A stretch of 64,000 nucleotides of DNA from a virus. How positions within the stretch are numbered: position 1 is the first letter of the stretch; every line of letters begins with the position of its first letter. The stretch covers positions 20,236 through 84,235 of the IMG/VR virus record IMGVR_UViG_3300050821_007696; one strand, written 5' to 3'. The position numbers and the translations under genes were made by a program. Positions 55,592 through 61,678 of this stretch are shown here, piece after piece. Below the pieces are notes generated by a model. That model was not told where the DNA came from. It was given only the letters and a program-made list of their open reading frames with translations, and did no database searches.

Positions 55592-56446
55592 ATGAGCTTC
55601 ACCCTCGCGTTCGACGTCACCGCCGCGAACTACGCCAGCGCCCCGAAGAACTACCAGCTGGCCGGCTACGACACCGGGCCGGGTGTCGCCTGGACCCCGG
55701 CGATGTGGGCCGCGCACCCCGGCGCCGTGCACATCGCCCAGTCCCCGGACCTCGCCCTCGACGAGGGGCACACCTCCGACGTCCTCGACTGCGAGGACGG
55801 CGCCATGGCCGTCGGGTCGCCGGACATCGCACGGTGGGCGAGGTACGCGCTGGCGTCGTACGCGTCGGCGAAGCGCCCCGGGCAGCGCAGGCCCGCCCTG
55901 TACCAGTCGGCGTCCAGCGTCACCGCGAACGTCAATGCGCTCGTAGCGGGCGGCGTCACTTCTGGCGTCGGGCTGTGGATCGCCAACTGGAGTCTCTCGA
56001 CGGCCGCCGCGATCGCCGAGCTAGCTGCCGCGTCCGGCCCGTTCGCGATCATCGGCATTCAGTTCAACGACAACGGGCCGACCGACAGCGACGTGTTCTC
56101 GACGGGCTGGCTCGACGCCGTCTCCGGCAACGGGTGGGTGTTCGGCCCGGTCCGCAACGTCGCCTGGACGGGCGGAATAACCTCGTTCAGCGTGGTGTTC
56201 ACCTCCCCTGGGACGCCGGAAAGCCAGGGCGTCAGCGAGTACGAGATCGCCGTGTGCGAGGGGAACCAGTTCACCACGGAGACCGCCAGCTACCCGCGGT
56301 ACACCCCGGAGGGCACCGACCCGCAGCACTTCCAGGGCGGCAGCCTCAAGTCCGGAACGTCCTACACCGCCGGCGTCCGCGCGCTCGCCAGCGGCGGCGC
56401 CCACGCAGGCCCCTGGGTCGCCGGGCACTTCACTACAGGAGGGTAA
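55592..56446 (+). CDS. Glycosidase-type endolysin with FnIII-like domain
   Basis: A 284-residue protein. Residues 1-190 look like a GH25/DUF1906-type barrel: FDVTAANYASAPKNYQLAGYDTGP, DVLDCEDGAMAV (acidic catalytic region), QRRPALYQSASS, GLWIANW, FAIIGIQFNDN. Residues 195-284 form a fibronectin-III-like domain. No signal peptide, so export needs a holin. TAGACT six bases before the ATG marks a leaderless transcript. The two small membrane genes behind it complete a lysis cassette. Confidence 0.75.
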   Translation: MSFTLAFDVTAANYASAPKNYQLAGYDTGPGVAWTPAMWAAHPGAVHIAQSPDLALDEGHTSDVLDCEDGAMAVGSPDIARWARYALASYASAKRPGQRRPALYQSASSVTANVNALVAGGVTSGVGLWIANWSLSTAAAIAELAAASGPFAIIGIQFNDNGPTDSDVFSTGWLDAVSGNGWVFGPVRNVAWTGGITSFSVVFTSPGTPESQGVSEYEIAVCEGNQFTTETASYPRYTPEGTDPQHFQGGSLKSGTSYTAGVRALASGGAHAGPWVAGHFTTGG

Positions 56447-56451
56447 TCGTC

Positions 56452-56562
56452 ATGACGTCGCCGAAGCAGGCACTGCAGGACGCCGACGCCGGCCTCGTCT
56501 ACCTGGTAGCCAGCTCTGCCGCGCTCGTGCTGGCTGCGCTCGTGCTCGCGGTACTGACGTGA
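56452..56562 (+). CDS. Holin candidate, single membrane helix
   Basis: A 36-residue protein, MTSPKQALQDADAGLVYLVASSAALVLAALVLAVLT, with GGAGGGTAATCGTC before the ATG. One helix, located directly after the endolysin; holin or antiholin role by context. Confidence 0.6.
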   Translation: MTSPKQALQDADAGLVYLVASSAALVLAALVLAVLT

Positions 56563-56642
56563 GCGACGGCGTGCTCCTGCTCTGGATCGTCATCGGCGTC
56601 ATCGTGCTGGCCTGGCTGAACCGCAGGCGGCCCCGCCCGTAA
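56559..56642 (+). CDS. Second small membrane peptide of the lysis cassette
   Basis: VSDGVLLLWIVIGVIVLAWLNRRRPRP, 27 residues, one helix and a basic end; GTG overlaps the previous stop. Its TAA stop runs into palindrome copy 6, which ends the rightward gene set. Confidence 0.55.
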   Translation: MSDGVLLLWIVIGVIVLAWLNRRRPRP

Positions 56643-56656
56643 TGCCAGCTGGCACT
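56641..56656. repeat. 16-bp palindrome, copy 6 (one mismatch)
   Basis: AATGCCAGCTGGCACT: the second base is A rather than G, exactly where the preceding gene uses TAA instead of TAG. Core TGCCAGCTGGCA is intact. It lies between converging gene sets. Confidence 0.85.
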
Positions 56657-56665
56657 CAGCCATGC

Positions 56666-56770
56666 TCACCCGCACCCCGGGCAGCGCACCAGGCTGCGGC
56701 CGTTCCAGACCGTGCCGGAGTCATGGCACCGGGAGCAGCGGCACTTGCACGGCGATCCGTAAGGGCACAC
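56666..56770 (-). CDS. 34-residue Cys-rich peptide
   Basis: VCPYGSPCKCRCSRCHDSGTVWNGRSLVRCPGCG: eight Cys in a ribbon-like order ending C-x2-C. The GTG start lies two bases past the stop of the gene before; RBS weak. Supported mainly by the Cys pattern. Confidence 0.45.
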   Translation of the reverse strand: MCPYGSPCKCRCSRCHDSGTVWNGRSLVRCPGCG

Positions 56771-56772
56771 AC

Positions 56773-56871
56773 CTAAGCATTGCACCCGAGCCAGCTGACC
56801 CGGCAGTGGTCGGTGACGCCGTGCACGCCCCGGCAGCCGGCGCACTGGCAGTTGCAGCCGCGTCCCTTCAC
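56773..56871 (-). CDS. 32-residue Cys-rich peptide
   Basis: VKGRGCNCQCAGCRGVHGVTDHCRVSWLGCNA, with a strong RBS GGGAGGAACA before its GTG. Four N-terminal Cys plus C/H later; likely metal-binding. Confidence 0.6.
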   Translation of the reverse strand: MKGRGCNCQCAGCRGVHGVTDHCRVSWLGCNA

Positions 56872-56894
56872 TGTTCCTCCCGGGAAACTATGGT

Positions 56895-56927
56895 GCCCCC
56901 CCTACCCATGCCCAGGGTAGGGGGGGC
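56895..56927 (-). terminator. Hairpin at the end of the tRNA cluster
   Basis: GCCCCCCCTACCC pairs perfectly with GGGTAGGGGGGGC (13 bp, 7-base loop). It stands two bases past tRNA-Arg(TCG) on the minus strand and ends or separates the tRNA transcript from the small Cys genes. Confidence 0.8.
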
Positions 56928-56928
56928 G

Positions 56929-57002
56929 ATGACATCGGGGGACTTGAACCCCCAATACCCGGTTCCGAATACCGGTGCGTTTTCCGATTACGCTAGGTGT
57001 CG
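56929..57002 (-). tRNA. tRNA-Arg (TCG), imperfect acceptor
   Basis: Minus-strand cloverleaf: acceptor CGACACC / GATGTCA with two mismatched pairs (1-72 and 6-67), D-stem GCGT/ACGC, anticodon stem CCGGT/ACCGG with loop ATTCGGA (anticodon TCG), T-arm GGGGG TTCAAGT CCCCC. Core is good, acceptor weak; it may be decaying or use a non-standard pairing. CCA not encoded. Confidence 0.7.
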
Positions 57003-57040
57003 GTTGGCGTCTTCGTGATCGTTGAGGTGCAGCCGCTCTT

Positions 57041-57121
57041 CCGAGGGGTGATGCTCTGCCAGCTGAGCTACGCCCCGATGCTGGACGGGGCGCGGGGGGT
57101 CGAACCCCGGACCTTCACCTT
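57041..57121 (-). tRNA. Circularly permuted tRNA-like gene
   Basis: On the minus strand the 3' half comes first: AAGGTGA, variable loop AGGTC, T-arm CGGGG TTCGACC CCCCG, acceptor CGCCCCG, T, then CCA (57121 to 57082). After four bases, GCAT, the 5' half follows: acceptor CGGGGCG, TA, D-arm GCTC AGCTGGCA GAGC, A, TCACC CCTCGG (57077 to 57041). Acceptor (7 bp), D (4), anticodon (TCACC/GGTGA, 5) and T (5) stems are all perfect once joined. No conventional partner half exists on either side. Anticodon reading is uncertain (TCG or CGG); the simple 7-base loop would lack T33. Confidence 0.75.
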
Positions 57122-57266
57122 GACGTAACTGCCCTCGCGGGAAGACCTGAAGGCTAACGGCTCGAAGGACAAGGAGCGAACGGCTGAGCAGCACGGCTCC
57201 CGGCTAACGGCTGATGCTAGGTCCTTACAGGAGTAACACTACCGCACGCCGGGCGCACGCGCAAAC
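57122..57266 (-). other. Leader region upstream of the permuted tRNA
   Basis: No gene is visible in these 145 bases. They hold two copies of GGCTAACGGCT (about 57152 and 57201, plus-strand view) and a related GCGAACGGCTGAGC. CGAGGG here can pair with CCCTCG of the tRNA 5' half, and GTCTTC with GAAGAC beyond it, so the region could help fold or process the permuted tRNA precursor. Confidence 0.4.
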
Positions 57267-58031
57267 TTACGGCCGCCGCAGCCACTCGAAGATCGCCGCG
57301 CCCTCGTTCAGCTGGGTGACCTGCGCCGAGTTCGCCTCTTCCCTCGCCATCTTCACCGCGGTCCGCAGCTGCGACAGCCGGTCGGTCAGCTGCGCCTTCC
57401 GTTCGGCGGGCAGCGCACCCGAGTAGTTCACCGTGGTGGTGTACTCGACGACCTCGTCGCGGGTCATCACGTCCACGATCTCCTGGAACTTGTCGGTGCC
57501 GTTGCCGCGGTGCCAGTTGAACGGCACCTTCTCCTTGCGGTCGCCTTCCTTCTCGGCCGACTTCCACTGGCCCGGCTCGACGTTCTCCGTCGTCCAGGTC
57601 TGCGCCCCGTCGAGCACCGGGATGCCCGCGACCAGCGTCAGCAGCTTGCCGATCTCGCCCTCCAGGTACACCAGGTGACGTACCGGGACGTCGTGCAGCA
57701 GCACCTCGCCGTCTACGGTGACGTCCGCCTTCGCGGCGCCCTGCGCGGTGTCCAGCGTCAGCGCCAGGTCCCAGCCCTGGGTCAGCACCTTCTCCGCGTC
57801 GGCCAGTGCCTGTCCGGCGGTGTACCGGACCTTGGTCACCTGGGGAGGCGTAGCACGCCGCCGCTGCCGGTTCTTCTCCTCGCCGTCCGGGTCGGTCAGC
57901 CGGGACGTCTTGACCAGGCCCGTCATCAGGGTCTCACTGTGCGCGGCCTGGGTCAGCCGGGTTACAGCCGCGTCGGTCTCGGCCTTGACGCCGCCGATAA
58001 CCGCGAGCAGCTGGTGAATGCGAACAGCCAT
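57267..58031 (-). CDS. Conserved actinobacterial/phage protein of unknown function
   Basis: A 254-residue protein: IHQLLAVIGGVKAETDAAVTRLTQAAHS at the N-terminus, AAKADVTVDGEVLLHDVPVRHLVYLEGEIGKLLTLVAGIPVLD in the middle, VVEYTTTVNYSGALPAERKAQLTDRLSQLRTAVKMAREEANSAQV near the end. I recognise this as a family widespread in actinobacterial genomes and phages, possibly the one labelled DUF7873; no function known. Preceded by GAAGGAGAAAGGC. Confidence 0.7.
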   Translation of the reverse strand: MAVRIHQLLAVIGGVKAETDAAVTRLTQAAHSETLMTGLVKTSRLTDPDGEEKNRQRRRATPPQVTKVRYTAGQALADAEKVLTQGWDLALTLDTAQGAAKADVTVDGEVLLHDVPVRHLVYLEGEIGKLLTLVAGIPVLDGAQTWTTENVEPGQWKSAEKEGDRKEKVPFNWHRGNGTDKFQEIVDVMTRDEVVEYTTTVNYSGALPAERKAQLTDRLSQLRTAVKMAREEANSAQVTQLNEGAAIFEWLRRP

Positions 58032-58047
58032 GCCTTTCTCCTTCTTC

Positions 58048-58173
58048 CTAGTTCCCGCCCTTGCAGACGCACATAACGCACGTGCACTTGCACTTAGCGG
58101 GGCACGAGCACTGGATCGTGCTTACCGTCGCCCCGCAGCAGCTGTCCTTCGTCGTACTTTCCTTCCGGTTCAG
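58048..58173 (-). CDS. Metallothionein-like Cys-rich peptide (non-ATG start)
   Basis: A 41-residue frame ending ...DSCCGATVSTIQCSCPAKCKCTCVMCVCKGGN: ten Cys, several as C-x-C, dense enough for a metal-thiolate cluster. No ATG, GTG or TTG precedes the Cys stretch; CTG 58173 is the best start. Stop lies 16 bases before the next minus-strand gene. Confidence 0.45.
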   Translation of the reverse strand: MNRKESTTKDSCCGATVSTIQCSCPAKCKCTCVMCVCKGGN

Positions 58174-58194
58174 CGGCGCAGACAGACTGGGTAC

Positions 58195-58300
58195 CGCGTG
58201 TCAAGTAGCCGCCGGCGGCGTTGTCAAGTCGGGCCTCGTGGGTTAAGTGACCGCCGGCGGTGTAGCCAAGTTAGGTTTCGCGCGGTGAATGTCCGCCGTG
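58195..58300. repeat. Short cluster of array-type repeat units
   Basis: GCCGCCGGCGGCGT (about 58209), GGGCCTCGT, CCGCCGGCGGTGT (about 58250), TTAGGTTTCGC and CCGCCGTGCG (about 58292) follow each other at ~40-base spacing like the arrays at 62-64 kb. Read on the minus strand, TTGACA occurs twice, so the cluster may also carry promoters. The rest, to 58360, holds nothing visible. Confidence 0.6.
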
Positions 58301-58360
58301 CGTGGAACCGCCGCCCCGCGACGGCTCTGGGGAAGACGGCCGGGCCGCGGGACGGCGGAG

Positions 58361-58432
58361 AGCCTCGTCGCGGGATTGAACCGCGGACCTTCGCCTTACC
58401 ATGGCGGCGCTCTGCCACTGAGCTAACGAGGC
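58361..58432 (-). tRNA. tRNA-Thr (GGT)
   Basis: Acceptor GCCTCGT/ACGAGGC (perfect), D-stem GCTC/GAGC, anticodon stem CCGCC/GGCGA with one mismatch at 27-43, loop ATGGTAA (anticodon GGT), T-arm CGCGG TTCAATC CCGCG, discriminator T. CCA not encoded. Confidence 0.9.
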
Positions 58433-58498
58433 GCAACCGGGCGGGGGTGCTGCCACTGTGGGGGACGCTGCGGATAATGTCCCCGCCCGGGTCGCGGG

Positions 58499-58717
58499 TT
58501 ACAGAACGGGGGCGGTGTCCTGGGCGTACGGACCGGTGCCGAGGTCGAAACCGGGGTAAGCCCACCCGCTGATGACGCCCTGGTCCAGTGCCCGGTCGAA
58601 GGTCATCAGCGCCTGGCGGTGCGCGCCGCAGCCGGAGCACTGCTCCTGGTCCGCCCGGACGATGTGGGAACAGTTGCGGCAGTAGCCGTGGCCCTGCCCG
58701 GTGTGCTCGTAGCACAT
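58499..58717 (-). CDS. Zinc-ribbon-like small protein
   Basis: A 72-residue protein: MCYEHTGQGHGYCRNCSHIVRADQEQCSGCGAHRQAL, a C-x2-C...C-x2-C ribbon, then a Gly/Tyr-rich tail. ATG preceded by GAAGGAGAAAACTGAC. Confidence 0.65.
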   Translation of the reverse strand: MCYEHTGQGHGYCRNCSHIVRADQEQCSGCGAHRQALMTFDRALDQGVISGWAYPGFDLGTGPYAQDTAPVL

Positions 58718-58718
58718 G

Positions 58719-59402
58719 TCAGTTTTCTCCTTCGGTTGCCGGTGCTTCTTCTCCCGACTCGCCGAGAGAACGTTCCTCCAGCGAGAGGTCGTAGCTGCCC
58801 GCCGCTGCCGCGGCCGAGGCGACCGGGGCACGGGACAGGTAGTCCGAAGACATCTTCCAGGCGTTGCGCTGCCCGGTGTTCGACGAGACCGTGTTCACCG
58901 ACAGGCCGCTGCGGGTGCCGATCCTGGCGCCCTCGTCGAAGGCCGCCTGCCCGCAGCCCATGTACAGCACCCGCCAGCCGTAAGCGTCCTGCTGGTGCTC
59001 AAGCGCCTCTTTCGCCTCGGGGCCGTCGTGCTCCACCCAGGTGTTGTGCTCGCCGTCGCTGTCGATCACCACGGTGACGTCCTCGGGCCGCTGGTCCCCG
59101 GGCAGCTCCGCGAGCTTGCGGCCCTCGGCGGCGACCGCCAGCACGACCGCGTCGTACAGGTTGGTGCCGCCGCGCGGCCGGATCTGGTAGCCGCGGACCG
59201 CTTCCGGGGTCTCGAAGGAGTGCACGCAGCGGATCTCGGTGTCGAAGTCCCACAGGCTGACCGTCACCTTGCCAGTACGGTGCGAGTCGCCTTCCGCAGC
59301 CAGGAACTCGTCGAGGCCGGCCTGCGCGCCCTCCAGGATCTTCTCCATGCTGCCCGACCGGTCCTGGATGACGACCCGGTGCCGGTAGCCCTTGCGCGTC
59401 AT
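58719..59402 (-). CDS. VWA-domain protein
   Basis: A 227-residue von Willebrand A fold: VVIQDRSGSMEKILEGAQAGLDEFLA gives the MIDAS D-x-S-x-S (residues 14-18), RPRGGTNLYDAVVLAV the conserved Thr, and VTVVIDSDGEHNTW the third metal motif. A disordered acidic tail follows. Common in large phages as an isolated gene; may act with an unseen AAA+ partner or bind a host protein. ATG preceded by AAGGAGAAG. Confidence 0.85.
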   Translation of the reverse strand: MTRKGYRHRVVIQDRSGSMEKILEGAQAGLDEFLAAEGDSHRTGKVTVSLWDFDTEIRCVHSFETPEAVRGYQIRPRGGTNLYDAVVLAVAAEGRKLAELPGDQRPEDVTVVIDSDGEHNTWVEHDGPEAKEALEHQQDAYGWRVLYMGCGQAAFDEGARIGTRSGLSVNTVSSNTGQRNAWKMSSDYLSRAPVASAAAAAGSYDLSLEERSLGESGEEAPATEGEN

Positions 59403-59575
59403 TTCTTCTCCTTCGCCTTCTTTACCTTGCGCCCGCAGTAGGAGTAGTGCTCCTGGTTGCGCTTCCTCTTGGCGAGGCGGCGACGCGCGTCGTGCCCCAG
59501 CCCGTTACGGGAGGAGTGCATCGGCCTGTGGTGGCGCCGCTTGCGCTCCGGGTTACTGCCGTCCATTCGTGGCAT
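59399..59575 (-). CDS. Small, very basic protein
   Basis: A 58-residue Arg/Lys/His-rich protein (MPRMDGSNPERKRRHHRPMHSSRNGLGHDARRRLAKRKRNQEHYSYCGRKVKKAKEKK), likely nucleic-acid-binding. Overlaps the VWA start by four bases; GGAAGC precedes the ATG. Confidence 0.6.
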   Translation of the reverse strand: MPRMDGSNPERKRRHHRPMHSSRNGLGHDARRRLAKRKRNQEHYSYCGRKVKKAKEKK

Positions 59576-59826
59576 TGCTTCCGGCTGACGCGCCGGCGGG
59601 CGGTGAGTGGTGAAGAAGGGTGCAGGCCCCCGCGCCAACGAGAGCCTGCCGTTCCTCTAATCCCCTAGAGAGGCGACGGGCCGGGTGCAATTGCCTCTTG
59701 GGGAGTTCTGCTCCGGCCCGTCGTGCTCAGCTTACCTGTGTCCTGCTGTGCGTCAAACGGTAATCCGTGATCATCAGTGCGGGGCGTGACTAAATTGGTG
59801 CGCGTTACGCTGTTGGCCCCCTTGCG
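59576..59826. other. Intergenic region with long-loop hairpin and an array-type unit
   Basis: No gene seen. GACGGGCCGG (59675) pairs with CCGGCCCGTC (59713) across 28 bases. At 59781-59821 GGGGCGT, TTGGTGCGCGT and GGCCCCC reproduce one array unit with the usual spacing, immediately 3' of tRNA-Asp. The hairpin may end the tRNA transcript. Confidence 0.6.
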
Positions 59827-59899
59827 CGGTGGCGACGGGACTCGGACCCGCGATCGCTTCCTCGACAGGGAAGTGCCCTGGCCGCTGGGCTACGCCACC
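59827..59899 (-). tRNA. tRNA-Asp (GTC)
   Basis: Acceptor GGTGGCG/CGCCACC (perfect), D-stem GCCC/GGGC, anticodon stem CTTCC/GGAAG with loop CTGTCGA (anticodon GTC), T-arm GCGGG TCCGAGT CCCGT (one G-T pair), discriminator G as expected for Asp. CCA not encoded. Confidence 0.92.
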
Positions 59900-59909
59900 A
59901 TGACCACCT

Positions 59910-60038
59910 TCAGACCGACGACTGGAACCGTCCCGGCTGCGTCTCCGGCACGGGCAGGTCCAGGGCGAGCATCCGCGCTAGTTCTTCCAGGGGCACCGCC
60001 GCCAGCTCGCCGAGGGGGATGTCCGCTGTCTCGTCCAT
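59910..60038 (-). CDS. Small acidic helical protein
   Basis: A 42-residue protein (MDETADIPLGELAAVPLEELARMLALDLPVPETQPGRFQSSV). Its ATG is preceded by GAGAGGAC, directly downstream of palindrome copy 7, so the palindrome sits just before its RBS. Confidence 0.55.
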   Translation of the reverse strand: MDETADIPLGELAAVPLEELARMLALDLPVPETQPGRFQSSV

Positions 60039-60052
60039 GCCTGTCCTCTCTC

Positions 60053-60068
60053 AGTGCCAGCTGGCACT
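60053..60068. repeat. 16-bp palindrome, copy 7
   Basis: Perfect AGTGCCAGCTGGCACT between two minus-strand genes. Its first base on that strand is the A of the upstream gene's TGA; the next start is 15 bases beyond its other end. Confidence 0.9.
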
Positions 60069-60202
60069 CAGTACCGCGGCGTGCAGTTGTAATGGCACCG
60101 GTTGCCGTGCTGGTAGCAGTGCCGGTTCTTCTGCCTGTCGCAGCAGTTGCAGGTGCAGATACCCGCGCTGTCGCAGTTCACCTTCGCCGTTACCTCGTTC
60201 AC
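60068..60202 (-). CDS. 44-residue Cys/His-rich protein
   Basis: VNEVTAKVNCDSAGICTCNCCDRQKNRHCYQHGNRCHYNCTPRY: eight Cys and three His. GTG preceded by GGGAGAGCAG. The stop overlaps palindrome copy 7. Confidence 0.6.
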   Translation of the reverse strand: MNEVTAKVNCDSAGICTCNCCDRQKNRHCYQHGNRCHYNCTPRY

Positions 60203-60220
60203 GCCTGCTCTCCCTTGCCG

Positions 60221-60294
60221 TTGCGGAGCCTGGATTTGAACCAGGGGCCTCCGGGTTATGAGCCCGGCGCGCTGCCGAACTGCGCCACCCCGCA
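60221..60294 (-). tRNA. tRNA-Met (CAT), initiator-like anticodon stem
   Basis: Acceptor TGCGGGG/CTCCGCA, D-stem GCGC/GCGC, anticodon stem CCGGG/CCCGG with loop CTCATAA (anticodon CAT), T-arm CCTGG TTCAAAT CCAGG, discriminator A. Three consecutive G-C pairs next to the anticodon loop are the initiator hallmark, but pair 1-72 is T-A rather than C/A mismatch and 11-24 is C-G as in elongators. A hybrid of both types. Confidence 0.9.
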
Positions 60295-60370
60295 CCGTAT
60301 CCCTGCGGCGTCCGGGAACGCCCGCCGCAGGGCACAACATCACCTTACTCCTGTCCCGCACGAGCCGCAG

Positions 60371-60571
60371 TCAGTCTTCCACCGTGTAGGTGTCCGTTGC
60401 CTGCGGCCCGTTCGCCACGGTCACTTTCTTCGCCCCGGCCCGCAGCTGGGACAGCACCTGCTCCGCGTACTCCTCCGTCGCGCTGACTTCCAGTTCGGCC
60501 GCCAGCTCGTCCAGGGAGTACCAGGTCTCCGGGTCGTCCTCGAACCCGTTGGACGTCACCAGGATTCTCAC
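60371..60571 (-). CDS. Small hypothetical protein
   Basis: A 66-residue protein (VRILVTSNGFEDDPETWYSLDELAAELEVSATEEYAEQVLSQLRAGAKKVTVANG...). The SLDELAAELEVS segment looks like a helix-turn-helix half. GTG overlaps the stop of the ParB-like gene, so they are co-expressed. Confidence 0.6.
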   Translation of the reverse strand: MRILVTSNGFEDDPETWYSLDELAAELEVSATEEYAEQVLSQLRAGAKKVTVANGPQATDTYTVED

Positions 60572-61587
60572 TCGCCGTCCTCCTTCCGGGTACCCGCGCC
60601 CGCGGCGATCTTCTCGCGCAGGGCCAGCAGCTGGGACATGTCGCCGCGTTCCATCGCCTCGCGGGCGGTGCGCAGCTGGTGGCGGGTCATCGTGCCCGCG
60701 TCCGGCGGCAGGAAGTCCGGCACGTTCGCGGCCGGGAAGTACAGCGACCCGTCGCGGCGCCGCTCGAATCCCGGGTTCACCCGCGTGTAGCCGGCCCCGG
60801 TGACATTCTTGTTCCAGGACGTGGCGTAGGCGTAGAACTCCATCAGCCGCCGGTCGGCCGGGCGCCGGTCGCGCTTGACGCCGTTCATCAGCCAGTTGCG
60901 CAGCGCCATCGCGGGATCGCCCTTGACCAGGTTCTCGCCGTGGCGGACCTTCTCCCAGAACGGGTCCACGGTGAACGTGCCGTCCTCCGCGACCGACCCG
61001 GTGCGCCACACGGCGAAGGCCGCCCAGCTCGGGTTGGCGTGCACCGCCCGGTACAGTGCCTCCCCGGCGTGAATCGACTTCATCACCGCGTCGCTGTTCA
61101 GGTGCGCGTTCTTGGCCTGCTGGGTGACCGGGTACCGGCTCGGGTTGCGGATGCCCTCGACCCCGTAGCCCTCGTACAGGGCCATGTACCGGGTCAGCAC
61201 CGACTGGCGCTTGTAGTCGGGCACCTCGCCCATGCGGAGCATGTCCGCGTAGGTGCGCTTGCGGCCGGTGTCGATGTACTCCGCCGCCTCGTCGCGCACG
61301 CCGTAGATGAACAGCATCCACGCGCTGATCCCGGTGTTGACCACCGCCTGGAACCGGTGCTGGGCGTCGTAGGACGCCGGGCTGTCCGGGTCGGCGTCCA
61401 TGAACACCGGGCTGATCTCCGGCCACCACGAGTCAGACTTCAGGTTCTCCTCCTGGAGCCCCACCTCCATCCGCGACCTGCTGCGGTTGGGGTGCATCGT
61501 CTCCAGCAGCTCTTTCGCTATCTCCGGTGTCACCAGGACTTCCTCCGTGCGGAAGCCCGGCGGGAATCCCCTGCTCTGTCGGGACAT
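60568..61587 (-). CDS. ParB/sulfiredoxin-fold-like phage protein
   Basis: A 339-residue protein: VTPEIAKELLETMHPNRSRSRMEVGLQEENLKSDSWWPEISPVFMDADPDSPASYDAQHRFQAVVNTGISAWMLFIYGVRDEAAEYIDTGRKRTYADMLRMGEV. The Y-D-A-Q-H-R motif replaces the usual D-G-Q-H-R of the ParB-like (Srx) superfamily. The second half is helical. Phage members are thought to bind or cut DNA; here it may act on the nearby arrays. ATG after AGAGGAGAAAGC. Confidence 0.7.
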   Translation of the reverse strand: MSRQSRGFPPGFRTEEVLVTPEIAKELLETMHPNRSRSRMEVGLQEENLKSDSWWPEISPVFMDADPDSPASYDAQHRFQAVVNTGISAWMLFIYGVRDEAAEYIDTGRKRTYADMLRMGEVPDYKRQSVLTRYMALYEGYGVEGIRNPSRYPVTQQAKNAHLNSDAVMKSIHAGEALYRAVHANPSWAAFAVWRTGSVAEDGTFTVDPFWEKVRHGENLVKGDPAMALRNWLMNGVKRDRRPADRRLMEFYAYATSWNKNVTGAGYTRVNPGFERRRDGSLYFPAANVPDFLPPDAGTMTRHQLRTAREAMERGDMSQLLALREKIAAGAGTRKEDGE

Positions 61588-61678
61588 GCTTTCTCCTCTT
61601 TCACTGAGAGTCACTGACAGGCATAACATGCCATGCGTAACATCTATTCCTCGTCCGGGCAGCTGCCCTCAGCAGGGC

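Noticed and set aside
57041-57121. Two-piece (permuted) tmRNA
   Set aside because: The molecule has a normal D-arm and a full anticodon stem and no tag-encoding segment, so it is tRNA rather than tmRNA.
57041-57266. Group I intron in permuted (PIE) arrangement around the permuted tRNA
   Set aside because: Flanks are only about 145 and 38 bases, and no conserved P7/P3 core sequences were visible.
59660-59725. Extra tRNA near 59.7 kb
   Set aside because: A long stem is present but no T-loop or D-arm; it fits a terminator-type hairpin.
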